In this document: piece by piece, positions 15,156-29,500 of the stretch | How positions within the stretch are numbered: position 1 is the first letter of the stretch | How the letters are laid out: every line of letters starts with the position of its first letter | DNA from: Myrica gale | Taxonomy: Eukaryota > Streptophyta > Magnoliopsida > Fagales > Myricaceae | Assembly (NCBI GenBank): GCA_963930655.1 | Contig: OZ005610.1 | Location: 24,249,001-24,313,000, forward strand | Length of the DNA: 64,000 nt | Direction: 5' to 3' | Translations under genes and position numbers: made by a program | Notes under the pieces: model-generated | What the model saw: the letters and a program-made list of their open reading frames with translations, nothing else | Databases searched by the model: none | Told to the model about the DNA's origin: nothing

Positions 15156-17581
15156 TAGTGTGTTAAAATTGTAATTTTTTATTGTGTTAATAAATGTTGG
15201 AATTAATGACATATTTATCTGCATGATATAGCCGTGATTTAATGGAAAAATAGATTATATTGTAACTTTTATTGTGCTAAAATTTCGAGATGGATAAAAT
15301 TTTAATGTACAAAGGGAGCTTAGAGAAAAAAATAAAAAATAAGAGAGACGGGTTGATTCGGACAAAAGGAAAGGGTTCCGTAACGATGTTCTATGTACAC
15401 GTGTCCGATGGAGAAGTCGGGCAATTAACTGACGGCGGGGGTTGTGGGCTGTGTGAGCTGTTTTTTCTGCCTTTCTCTTTTTGTTCTGCCCTCTTTGCGG
15501 GCTGTTTAATGCCTTTGTAATTGTTTGTTTGCTCGGACGAAAATACAACTCTCCCCCCTGTGGCTGGAAAAGATTTTTTACTTTCAGACGAATTTGAATT
15601 TAGTAAGATGGGAGTGAATAATTGGAATCTTATCATAAGTCTTTTGAATAATGATTGTGGAGGAGAATGTTCCAGATTTGTGGTTGTCCTCCCAACTTTG
15701 TGTTTTCTAACTAAATTAGTCCGAACCTGATCGGATATAGTAGATTTTAGGAAAAATAATTTTTTGTCCTTGAATTTTACGTTGTTCTGTAATAAGTCAT
15801 TGAATTTTAAACTTTTTAGTCCTTTTGTTTTACCTGAATTCAATAATAGTTCTTAAATTCTAAATCTAAAATTTTTTTGATCCTCGAGTTTAGAGTTCTT
15901 TAAAAGAAAAAAGGCATACAGTCGTCTCTTTGTCCAGCCCACTAATAACATAAAAGTCTACTTTAGAATAAATCTAAGTTAATCTTCTAGATGACACTCT
16001 CACATGTCCAATAAGTTGGCCACATTTGACTTTACGTACATCCCTGTCAACTCTGTCCCACGAAAAGCTATTGTTATAACCTAACCAACTAAATTAATGG
16101 TACATTTATTTATCGAAATTTTGAAGAATATTCTCATATTTTTAGAAATCTTTTGAATGTTGAAATTTATTGAAAATTTTAAAAATTTTGAAGTGTATGT
16201 ATAAAAATTTGCAATTTTAAAGTACGTTTATTTGGTTGGAATTTTGGGCAAACAAACATGTCCTAAGTTGAATTTTTACTAAGATGAACCTTCTTCTTCG
16301 GTCTATTCCCACTAAGTGGACCATGTGAAAGCATTACTCACCATCTCAGATCTAGCATGGACAAGAATCCTCCCTAATTTGTGTTCCATATCCAATTCGA
16401 AGAGAGACACAATATATAAGTCCTACAACATTCAATACTAACTATATTAATTACAGAACAGTGTAAACTCCACAGTGAGACTCATATGTTGTGTCTATCT
16501 TTTTGCAAATTTGATCCTCTAATTCGAACAACAAATTGAAGAAGATCTTTATCCATGGAGCATACAATGTGATCTAAGTGAAGATGAATTTTAATAAAGG
16601 AAAAGAGGATGAAAAGAAATGCTAAAATTACCATGTTCTCAAATAATATAGCCGTTATTTTTGTGGGTTTTGTAAGTTTAGCTGTAGATTTGAAAGTTTA
16701 TTGCATTAGAGTCACACATTGCGCCTACCCACTGGAAGTGGAAGGCACGGAGGAGATCCTGCAACTTCTCCTACCAAGTAAGAAAGGCAGAGAGCACGGG
16801 CGACGAAGTCGTCGAAAGTGCATCACTTGTATATATGAAGTGATAAACAGAATGCAGGAAGAATGTAGTGTACACCATTATTCTTGTTTTCTATAAAATT
16901 GTCGACAAATAATTGATATTTACATGAACTGAAGACTATACACAAGAAGATTGTACTATAAACAACATAAATATATTCTGATCACAAGCATTTTTCTATC
17001 TACAATCTCTCTGAAAAGCAAAGAGCATTGCCCAACCTTAACGTTTACCTGCTTGTTTTCTGACTGATTCGAGGTGGAAATATGCTTTTCATGACCTCTC
17101 ACAAATCTCTGACTCACAAGTGCGGACCGTAAATTTGCCCCAGCGGCAAGCTATTATATTTCAATCCCTATAAGATGAGAGAGCACCAGCATTCGTCTAG
17201 ATTAACGGAAGTCTTTACACATCTACTAGTAGAAAGTTTGTTCGAGTTCTCCACTCAAGTCATTCCTTGAGTTATTCTGGGCTTTAAAGACTTTAATAAA
17301 CCAGAAAGAGGGTAGCTGCTCACGTTTGTCCAACTATCAAGTTACAGATCCAGATCAGCAACTTAAAACACCCGCAAGGATGCAGCATATTTTCCACCTC
17401 AAATCACTGATAAAAAAACATCCAAGTAAACAAATCCAATTTTGTATTGCATTCATGATGAAGCAACCAGAAGGCACTGCGCTACGGTAAAGCACACAAA
17501 AAGGATGGTTCAGTATCTCTTGAAACTATCGCATAGTGCAGATACTTGACAAAGCATAGTTTCAACATAGTATCACGGAAC
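15156..17581. other. intergenic, nothing recognised
   Basis: Taaaatttta-rich pieces near 15160-15320 resemble decayed MITEs. No open frame (such as 15391-15843 minus or 16609-16896 plus) shows a domain or a splice partner. The stretch from about 17000 to 17581 is probably the 3' UTR and flank of the spinster gene. Confidence 0.45.
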
Positions 17582-20500
17582 TTATGCTTCACCAGAGTAA
17601 TTTACCACCTCATTTCTTTTTCCCCCCAGCAACGGCTTCATGCTGGCCTTCTCAACCGTGGTTGCTTCATTCTCACCTTCTTCATTATACATGTCTACGC
17701 TGTTCAGGAAAATCCCTGTAAAAGTAACACAATCTTAGTTGTAACTCCACAAATTTCGACTATCTATCACCAAATCGAGCAAGTTTTATGGACTTCCTAT
17801 TTCCAGCAATCACAACATCTCTCGGGTGCATGTCATATATTTAGCAGTTCAGTAGGTTGCTTTTTGCATGAAGTCACAAACCAGTGTCATAGACTTGACA
17901 AGTTTTGGCCTTTTTCCAGAGTGAAATCATGAATGAAGATATCTTATGAAGAACCAGGGTGTTGATAGCAAAGGAAGCTATAATGTAGGAGATAAGAAAC
18001 ATAGTAGGACCTGATACTTGACTTTTGAAAGATGTTGACGGTGGAACAATTCCAAAGATAACTGAGTAGCTATAAAATTTTGACCAGGGATAAAACTAAA
18101 TAGTTGCTTTTACATGTATTTATGGGGAAAAGTCACTTTGCACCCTCAAACTACCAAAACAAGGGTACTAACTTCCATCTTTGACACATTGAGTCATAAC
18201 TACCAAATTTCATCAATTTGCGCCTCTAAAAAAGATTCAACAGTCAAAATCATGCCACGTGTGTTATAAACGAGTCATGTGGCACAATTTTGACCTAGGG
18301 CGCAAATTGATTGATTTTGAAAGTTTAGAGGCTTGAAGTGTCAAAGGTGGTAAATAGGACCTCTGTTTGAGAATTCTTGGTAGTTTGGGGGCATAAAAGT
18401 GACTTTTCCCCTGTATTTATTTGTAGATATGGATTTCACTACACTACATGTATTTAGAGCATCTTTCCTCAAATGATTTAAACTTGAGTTCACATGGAAA
18501 GGTTTAAGACCAAACTACAAGATGCTTCAGCTGAAGATGGAGAGAGAAAAATTAATATATCATCAGATCTCTACAAGCTTTTCAACAGATAGCCTGTCAC
18601 TTACCTATAAACCATATTCCAGCAGCAAGAAACAGAACAGATGTCAGAATAAGTGCTGTTTCCCTCCAATTGTTAACATAATCCTGTGAGTCACATATCA
18701 AAGAAAATGGTGCCGTCAAAAAATAGGTGAGAAGTAAAGAAAGGGATATAGACAAAGGAACCCAAAGCAGCAGGAAACTCAATTATAATCTTCAAAACCA
18801 AGCTGGAGAAAGGAATTGCAAGTGAATTATCAAACAAGAAACATTAGATAAGGACATAATACTTCAGCATATCAACAAAAAGCTGGTAGATCTCATAGTT
18901 ATTAACTTATTATCATGCACAATTAACGAGGTTGGCATTCAATACTGAAGAGAAACCTCTGCAAGCTTTTTCATTGAAATTAAAAGGTGTCTGTAATTTT
19001 TGGGACCACTGTTAATAAAACAAGAAGTCTGATTGGAGTGTGTGCTTTACTATTCTCATGATCAGGATACACACGTCCTATGGTAATCCAATATAGAAGC
19101 CAAAGAATTTCTGCAATGTGGTCATTTCTAGCCTCATAATATCCAAAGCCTCCACTGGGTATCTCTGCCTATTTTGCCCACACATGCAGTTGGCTTATAG
19201 GACCATACACAATGTTAATAGCGTCATCTCTTCAATCCACCGACTGCTGAGGGTAACTTTCCTTGATTTTGGAGGAATAGCAGATTGCATATGAATAATC
19301 AACCTGATGCTCTTGCTACTAATACTATATCCAGAAACCCCTTTTGCCACAACAAATTGAATTACACATAGTCAAGGTACAAAATGGAGTAAGGTTATAT
19401 GTCACAGTGGAACATGCTATACTTCTCTGTACACTATCTAGTTGTTTATGGGAACATTTAATGCATGTGAAGGAGACGCAACCTAATATCAACAATATTA
19501 GCCTTCCCTTCCTCCAAGATTCGAATCGAAAGAGCTTTGAAGGCACACCTGAAGGACCCCAACGAGAGGTGAGGAAGGCACATCACCAAAGACATGGATT
19601 GAAACAGTTGAGATAGCTAGAGACAGTGGCCTCAGACTAGGTTTGACACAATGGAGACAAATATAATTAACAGGAGCCTGCAATAGCAAAGTGATACTAT
19701 GAAGGAAATATGACAGCAAAATGCAATTTCTTGATATTAGTTTAGAATAAAAGCAATCTAAAAAATTACTGAGCGTCACCAATGCAGCAACATACGAGTA
19801 CTCTTTTAGGGAAATTGAAACCATAAACATTTGAGAACAAAAGAGGAGAAATTAGGAAAATCAATAACCAGCGGGAAGGATATTTTTTATAGCAATATGT
19901 AACATGTCTCATATTCAACCATTTTAATGACAAGCTCACAGGATAGTACTGAGATAGCAAAATGATTAAACGATAGACAAAGGACATAAGGAAATAAAAA
20001 AGACTATGGAGTAAGAAAACACATAGTGCCAATAAAGGCTTAAAGGCTTGACAAAAACCTATAGATACCTTATATCTTTTGCCTATGCATACTGAGAAGT
20101 GGGGGGAAAAGATACACCATTTTAATTAGCAAAGGGTTCATCTTTAGTAATTTATAAACTCAGATCATTCTCACAGTGAAGAAAAAATTATAAGCTATAA
20201 AGACTCCTCAGGATTTTTAGCCCTTGCAAAGGCAATTCAAAGACTTCGAAAATAAAATCATGAGAAAAAAGTGCCCAGGTGAAGAAGAGAAAATTATCAT
20301 GAATGGTAACAGGAAAGGCAACAGAAAGTTTGTGCAAATCACTAAGCTCTCTATCGGTATCACATCCCAGTGAAACTCAGGATGATATAGAAAGAGGCAC
20401 AGAACAAAACGCTCAAAGGCCGAGATAATTCCATAGAGACCCTAATATACCTTGTGCAGTGCAACATTAATAACATAGCCATTTGCCTCAATCCACGTGC

Positions 20501-23500
20501 TAATTGCCCTTGAGATTTTGAGAAGGTGGCAAGCAATAACACATACACATTACTAACCTAAGCAGTTCTAGATTACAAGCAATGGTACAGCTACACTATT
20601 TCGTAAAATCACTTATGACACTGAGAGTTATGACAGTTACATTCATAGATTATCCACGTGCTAATAGCCCTTGAGATTTTGAGAAGGTGGCAAGTAATAA
20701 CACATACACATTACTAACCTATGCAGTTCTAGATTACAAGCAATGGTACAGCTACAATAATTCCTAAAATCACTTATGACACTGAGAGTTATGGCAGTTA
20801 CATTCACAGATTATCAAAATTTTCTTATCAAATGTCCTAGAGCAGTTCAACAACTTGAATACTATTGGCAGCTCTTTTACTATCTGTGTCCTTTACATCA
20901 TTCAAAATGTAACGGTTTCCAACTATCAGGCCTCGCTTATTGACTTTCAATCCACTCTCTCCCTCTCCCCATATCATACTTTTGATAAAAATCCACCATC
21001 ACGCATAGAACTACAGCAAGCCAGCTGAGATGAAACAGTTTTTAACCCAACTCATACAGTTATGAACTCACCTGTATGGCAAAGACTAGCATCTCACCCA
21101 CTGCAAAAAGCGCAATGAAACCATACAAGCTTTTAAGACAGAAGGCGCTGAAGCAAAATATTGCACCCAGTAATGTTGCTCCAGAAAGAAGCTGTAACAG
21201 AAGCAGAGGAATTTAGAATACAATGCTAAGATACAAGTTTCTGTCAGAAATTCCCAATTATGAGACAGCAGAGGATAAAATCTCCATCAGCACAGGCATA
21301 CTAATTTGGAACGAAGTCAGACAATCAATTTGAGTGTGAAACTTGGCCTCTACGGGAATTGTATGACCACTGTGAAGATTATAAATAAGTAAGACATCAC
21401 AATAAGAACTTTTAGCGACTAACATTATTTAGAAATTCAAGGAGAGAAAAAAAAGCACAAGTATGAGCCACTTTTAACAACTGAATATTGAACATGCTCA
21501 AAAGAAAATCGATTACTTAACATCATTCCCAAACTTATTAATTTGAACATGACGAAAAAATAGAAATAAAATAAAAGAATAGGAATGGTTGGTAAGAAAC
21601 CAACAAATTGTATGGTGTTTATAATAAACGCAACACAGTGAGGTTTTGGGGAAATCGTAAAACGTTTTCAGCACTCTTGTGTAAGTGACACAATGAACGA
21701 AACAGCTCAAGTAAAGCATTTATAAGTCTATCAAACAGAAAGTTCATGCACTTATACAACATTGGAAAGCACTCACATCCGTACCAGTGAACTTATATAA
21801 AGGTTGAATAATTGTACAGAACAAACTAAAAATCAAACTGTATTCAGCAGCTGGGATTACAAGAACGCATGATTATGAACTTCACAAGCCATTTGCCTCA
21901 CATGTCCCTCAGCTGCAATATAACGCACCTTAAACGCATTAGAGATTGTGGCATTCATGTGATCCAGGATGAGGCCTCCAGATAACGTCCCAAAAATTCC
22001 ACAAACAATTGTGATCCCTCCAAACAAATAATCTGCATTATTCTTCAAAAAGCCTCAAGGTTAACTCCTTCCAAGTAAAGGCCAAAACCATAGTTTAGGT
22101 AAACAAGAAATGGGGGTTGCATCAGAGATAAGAGGTATGTTAATAGGCGAAAATGTTGGACAAAAGAATATTAATGCAAGTTAAAAAAACAGCTATACCA
22201 TGTGGTAAATGCTATAACCAGCCTTTGGCCCCCAATATGAGTATGCCCCAAGGACAAAGTTGTATGCTATGTAACCTGCCAACCAAAAAAAAAGAAAAAA
22301 AAAAACAGAAACAGGTATTTAGAATCCACGATATGAAACCTGAAAGTCACTAGCGCATCAGAAACTTTAGAGCTATCCTTGCACGGAATATGATCACAGA
22401 AGTAACCAAAATTTCATTTCAGTATGACAAGAATTTTGAACAATAATGCGTATATGTATGAAAATTATATCAGGATCAATGAAAATTGCATGATTTTTGA
22501 ATTGATACTTTTCTAAGTGTACACCAAAATAAAGGGGAAAATGTGATCTTATGCACAAAATTAGAGTTGAAAAAGTACCTAAAGCATTAACAACATAGAC
22601 TTTATCGAGCAAAAGCACTTTCAGGTCTTTCGAAAAACTAGAGAACTCATCCAAAATTTTGAATACCCCGCTTGACCTGAAATACAAAGGAGAAGAGACA
22701 ATCAGATTGAGGACATCAAATAAAGGAGATGTGAATGCTCTTATTCATTCTTTTTGCAACAAATTTCTGGAGCCACAAGGATATCAAAAGGGTTACTTAA
22801 TAGACAAACAGAACACGAAAAACTCGTATCTAATGTAACGGTTCACCAGGCATAGCACTGTACAACACAAACGTCATGTACCACCTTATTGGTCCAGGCC
22901 CGAGCAACATTTAACCAGTTACGCTCACTTAGAATGGCCACAAGAGTGGTCTATCACCAGATATATAAAACAGGTGTTAAAATAGAGACTCTAATATTCA
23001 GTCCCCACCAATAGGACATACGCGACTCACAAATGGATGTGTCACATTGGTCCTATTTGGAAGGGTTATGTTGTTTGTTTCCTTTTCAAAGGAGCAGTAA
23101 CAAGTCAATTGTCTTTCTTTTTCGTACAGTTTAGTTTTTAGCACCCTACAATATCAACTGTCCTCAAAAGAAAACAAAACGCTGGGGTGTTACAACTAGA
23201 AGAGTGGTCAGTGAGCAGGAATGTGTATTTGATTCGTAGATCTTTTTTGCAGGGGTTTGTTTGTCCTTCTTCTACCAAACTCTTGTTTTGAACTCTCCCA
23301 CGGATTTGGATAAGATTACAGTACTCACCCTTTTTCTGCTGACTATCTATAAATGTTTCTTTAAAGAGGCACTGTTCGATTTTGCTCATTGTTAGCAACT
23401 GCAAGTATATGTAAATCATATGTAACCATATAAGAGACATGGAGAACATAGATACAAGAGCCACTTACTTGGAAGCTTTGTTAAAGGCTTGAGCACTGAT

Positions 23501-26500
23501 ACCTTCATCTAGAAGCACAACAGAACCATCTGAATCTGAGACCTTTGAATCTACAATTGGGAAATATTATTACTGTGCAAAAGAACCTCGAATCAAAAGA
23601 AACAAACATTGAGCATTTTTAGGATTGAAATTTTTCAGACTAAAGTCCAAATTGGTCCCTTAAAAATCATGTGCGCTGCAATGGTCCCTCTATTTTAATT
23701 TGGTGAATACTCCTTGGAGTTCCAAATTGCACACAATATAGCCCTTCTGTTCGCATCTGTCAATATGAGTCCTCTAGTTGCACATGAACTACATAAGACC
23801 TCCAGACGATGCCAGTTTGATGACAAATTGTGTGTTAAAGAAGAGTAAATAGGGAGAAAGGGAGGTGAAGCAGATACAGGTTAGTAGTAGCATAATGTTC
23901 ATACTCTTTTTAGTTAGGTGTCAATTTTATGCTGTGCTCTCCTATTAAAAATCCTCTATAACTTGGTTTGTCAGTTTCGTGGAGTTGAGTATGGGAGAGT
24001 ACTTGCGTAAAGAAGACGAAGATTTAAGTGAGCACTGAACCACATTGATGTTTCCATGTTGCGTGGTCGGGTTTCATGGAGTTTAGATATGAATTTCCTG
24101 ACACACTTGAAGAGGTATTAAAGCTTGGAAGTGGGACAATGGCATTATGAATGTGGAGGCAGCGGTGCCAGCAGCCAGGCAGCATCCGGTTGAGGCTGTG
24201 ATGGGGGGAAAGATGGAAGAAAGTAGAACAAAGTAAAACCAAACAATAAGAAAGGCAATAGAACGATTTCATATTGGTGGTCAATGTGACCTTATGTGTC
24301 ACGGAATGGGTGGTCAAGGGTGACCTTATGTGACACGGAATGGAATACGATGGAGGGGTTACATGAAATGCAAAATGAAAATTTCTAGGGACCAAATTGA
24401 ACAAATTAGCAAAAAACATGACATATCAGAAGCCATTAAAAACGTTAGAATGCATTTATACTTTTAGCAATACAAATATCTGAGGAGTCAAGAAGCATAG
24501 CATTGTGGTACGAATTTCGAATGATATCCAAATATCAAGATGTGGAATCACCAATAGATAGAAAGCTAGAGAAATTGGATACCAAAGCTGCACATAATTG
24601 GGTACAAGAAGCAATTATGAAGATACAAGGAAAACAACAATAGATCTGCACAACCCTAACTGTCACTCAAGCATGTAATAAATAGGGAAAAATCGGACAA
24701 GATCTTTTAGACAATACAGAAAAATAGCTCGTAGGAACTGAAAGAATTTGTGCTTTCATCTATGTCACGAGATCCAGAGAAATGGAAGGTTTAGATTTAC
24801 ATAAATCCAAAAAAAAGAAGCAAAGAGAATGAAGGTTTCGTTGGAAACATGATTCACACTAGGCTCGAAACGGGAAGCAATATGCCAATCCCAGTCCATC
24901 ATCGAAGTGTGAAAAGATGAGTTTGCACATTGACAACATCATCTTTAATTGACCTTCAGGCGTATCCATAGAGATGGCAAAATACTTAGAAGAACTTTGC
25001 ACTCTATACCATAATGTGAGCAGATACATGAGATCACCAATTTCAAAGATAGGTATACTGCAGAGTTCTTGTGGTCATTTATTGTAAGAGAATATAATTC
25101 AAATATTTTTTTTGTTATGCATAAGAAATATTGCACGTGTTGGGATTGACATGGTATCAAAGCCAAGGTCCTGAGTTAGACACCTGACTCTGCACTCTAC
25201 CCCAATTTCAATTAAATATTGCACGTGTTGAACTTCCCAATTAAAAGAGAATCTAGCCACATGTGAGGAGGAGTGTTAGAGAATATAATTCAAATAATAA
25301 AATCTGCATCTCCCTCTTCCTATTAGCTTAAGTTTTTGGGATGAGTGATAAATTCACATTTATCCATCAAGTAGGAGTTCTTAAATAAGGGGGGGTTGGA
25401 TATGGAAGGCATTGGTCCGTTTCAAAATTGAATCTTCATGTATTCAACTGTTTTGCTTTTGGATCAATGGGAGGGATGAGGGGGCCTTCATAAAAGAATA
25501 CCCCTTTACCAAGGGCGAAGGCAGAAAAGTATTCATGGGGGCCAAACTTAAATATTTAAATTATTGGGGGGCTTCTATGCAAAAATAAGAAAAACAAAGC
25601 CTAAAATTACATTTTTTTCTTGGTTTTGGAGGGGCGGGGGGTGTCATGGCCAACACTAGGCCCCCTTCCCTTCGCCCCTGCCCTTAAATAATCATACTAA
25701 TAACAATCCTATAGGTTTTCCTTAGAAAGAGTCGTTCACAATGCCGAAATGATTCCAGATTGAAATCACAACTAGTTCCGACAAAAATAAATAGACAAAA
25801 ACTCATAGATATAGCTAGAACAAAGCATGCAATACCTTCCATTGCATGAGGAACGGTTTTACTATTTGTTGATACTTCTTTTGAATCAACAGGGGCAAAA
25901 CCTGTGGTTATCAGTTCATACCAGGTTAAAGAAAAGTATGTGGGATCAAACACAATCAACTTAGTAAACAAAAACGAAGCATTCAAGAAGGACCTTTTAA
26001 TTCCAAAGGCTTCATCAGAAAACCCCAAATAGCAAAGGGAAGCATAAAAAATGCCTCTCCAAAGAATGCATACCGCCAATTCAAATAGTTTCCGACCTGA
26101 AAAATAAGTAAAAACACAAACTTTTTATCATCACAAATCTTCAGAGTAAAATCAATAGAGAATTCCACTAATTCAGCCAATACACAAATTGAGTGCTTAT
26201 AACAGCTGACAAATTTAACACGTCCACAGAGACGAAGACAGGCAGACTCTTGGAGCTTTTCAAAGTGGTTACAAACACCAAAATATCATTAATTAATGAA
26301 GCTTCCCCGGTTTAATAAATGATAGTGAAAATCAGTTGACACTAACTGGCCAAATAGCAGAAAACTACCCGTCATCCTAACAGGAATAGGGTAGGAAATA
26401 TAGTCAGAAACCCAAGAGTGGCTAAATGCCATTTTGGAGTTCTTGAAGAACCTTCAACAGAAGGGAGAACTAATATACGGAGCTTGCTGGAGAAAACATG

Positions 26501-29500
26501 ACAGTGTGTCTCTTCTTTTGGCTGATTGCAAGATAAAGGAAGCTGAAAGAAAAAATGGGGGCGGGGATGCTCTTCAGTGAAACACAAACAGCAAGCCAGC
26601 AGGACTCTTTAGAGTAGGAAGCTCAATGCAGCAGCGGTGTGATGAAACACCAACAAAATTTTGCAGGAAATTTAGATAAAGCACCATTGGGGTGGTGCAC
26701 TGTTGTCGTCAGTTCATGCCGTAAGGTGTTGGGTTAAGTCCCGCTCGTAACATTTGTCTTGAACACCACGGTTATAATCATCTCCTCCAAACTGATTAGT
26801 CGATAAGGTGTAGCACTTCAAGGATATTAACAAAAATCACACCCATATTTGAAAAAGAATAAACAACAGTGTAGCATCCAAAGGAAAATTTTGTTAAGCT
26901 TCACAAAAGGAAACAGCTTCCACTTTCACCAAAAAGAGAATCCTAGTTAACAAATAGTATCAGAAGATTAACTAGATTTGGAAAACTTACGAGTCCACCA
27001 TAGACATAGCCTAGAGCGACTCCAGTCGGTATGCACATGTAAAAAGTTGCAAGCCATGCTGTTTTCTGATACCATAACACAGAGCCATATGGTGTCAATT
27101 GCAAAATCAGCATGGAAGCAAATAGAAAATAATATTCCAGAGGTCAAATACTTGAGTAAAAAAAAACCAAAAAAGAAGCAACGAACAAACAAACCTGAGC
27201 AGCAGGGGCCTTATCATCTATAAATGGAGCAGCAAGACTTATGAAAGAAGCTTCTCCGACACCAACCAGCCTTGAGAAATAACATCCATGTTAAAATTCC
27301 TAATCTAGTACAAGAAATTGATAAAAGCACTGAAAAAATACATTTTCAAAAGCAACAATTTTGTAGACTTACATTCGGCATATTGCAATGGACCAAAAAT
27401 CAAATGAACTAGCACACCCAGCTACAGCAAATGTCCAAACAGATAACCCAACTCCAATAAGCCTAAAAGGATTGTGGCTGCATGCAAAATGTTTACGATG
27501 TATAAGAACTTCAATACCAACGGGTGAAGGATAAGATATTAGTAGATCTATAGGGGCTATGATCTAAATATTTAAGATTATCATCTTGACAGTAAAAACC
27601 ATATATCATGGACAAGTGAGCAACTTCTGCACTAAAGAAGATTTTCACCTCTTCGCCAAGGATGCAAATATTGGAGAAGCCACAAAAAGTCCAACCATAA
27701 ATGCAGAAGATAGAACACCATCCTGGAAATTGTTTAAGTTAAAATCCCCCCTGCAAGAATCATGATATGTGAAGCCAATGAAATAGACCAAGAATTTTTA
27801 AGAAGCAAAACCTATACAAAATCATGCCTCAACTACTAATCAAAATTGTGAAGGTATGCGTTCCTTATGCACATGTAGCAAGCACAAATCCAATGAGGAG
27901 GAGGAACACTAAGCTCAAAACACAAATGTTAATACCCCACAGACACATCTAGTATTTTATAAAGAAAAGCAACAAAATATTGATAAAATGGCAGCATCAT
28001 ATAGATCACAACGAAAGACAATTCATGTTTTGGTATACGAATGTGCCCGTCTGCATTCCAAGTAAGAGACCTGAACAAATGCCAATCTTTAAATCTCATA
28101 AGATAGAAAAGATAAATGTGCCGGTCTGCATTCCAAGTAATATACAAACTTCACTGTGTTGGGATTGCATTTTTCAGAATAGGATTGCTGTCTCTTGCTG
28201 GAGTCCATTGGACATAAACATGTGCCTCTGTGAGCTCAAGAGAGGAAGAACAGGTATAAATTAAAAGAGAGAGCGGGTGTGGCAGGGAGAGGGGCGACAT
28301 ATTCAAGGACTTTTCTTCCCGTTCCTTTTAGCGGATCCCGAATACAGACCCTGAACCCCTTCTTTATCAGTGGCGGAGGTGCACTAGAGTCAGAGATCAT
28401 TGTCTTTCTTACCTAAACCACTAATGCAATACCCTTCTATGAATATGAAGTTCCAAAACGTCCTTTCACAATTATTCCTAGAGTTTTACTTTTAGAATTT
28501 CCTTTCATAGTCATCTAGTAAGACAAAATTCTTCAGTATCACAATGAGATTCTAAAATCTGATGGATTGCTTGTGCCTTTCGAGTGTTATTAATGATGTA
28601 GGAAGGTATCACATGAAAATAGGATGACATGGAGGATGAACTCACTCTGTGAAGATGGACATAGACTATCTCTACAGACAATTCATGGAAATGAAACTCT
28701 TAGCAAGAACAATATATCTGGTGTAGCAATCGAGTTCATAATTGGTAAACTCGTACACCCAATCAAACAAAATCATTCTGTAAATCTTACTGTATTCCAC
28801 TACCCGAAGTACAAATGCCACTTTCCGAGCAAGTCCCAAGACTACCATTTACACCATTGCTTGCTATTGCTCCTCGATCGACGTAATTTATCAGGTTAAT
28901 TAGGCAGAACATCATAAGTAACCTGCACATAAAAATAAATCCTTTATCATATTCGCAAGCCAGCAACCACTAAAATTTCATCTCCTTTTTACAAATAAAA
29001 CTGAGGATGAAATACCCAAAAATTAAAACTGAGATTGAAATACATTAGAGCACCACTTCAGCTAACATTACAATCCAAGGCAACCTTAAAACCCAACTAC
29101 AAATAAAACCACAATCAAGTTTAATTCATGATCCAAGAACTATATCTTAAGATTACACTCAACATACAGCTTCCCTTTCTATGCAAACAGTTAGTTTCAA
29201 AAATTAAATGTTTATATTACAAACCCAGCCAGTAATTCATCCTTCCTACATATCAATTGCATGAGAATAACTATATTTAATCATCCAAAAGCTTCTTTGT
29301 GCAATCTGGAAAATTGATATATAGCTTACAATAACCAAGTATGCTGATTGGTTCTCAATCATCACATAACTTGCATTCCTCAGAACTAAACATGGTTTAA
29401 GAGAATTCACCCCTCAATGCGTGACTCCAGTACCGATGCTCGGTAGTCACAGGGAAACAAAAAGAAAACTGTGGAAGTTCCACAACTACCACACGAGCCT

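Noticed and set aside
15391..15843. 150-codon minus-strand frame
   Set aside because: Low-complexity Lys/Ser-rich translation without a motif or supporting splice sites.
24024..24419. 131-codon minus-strand frame in spinster intron 8
   Set aside because: His/Ser-rich, lacks any motif, and overlaps a putative DNA element.
26690..26744. Functional 16S rRNA gene
   Set aside because: Only about 55 bp match, inside an intron; treated as plastid-derived debris.
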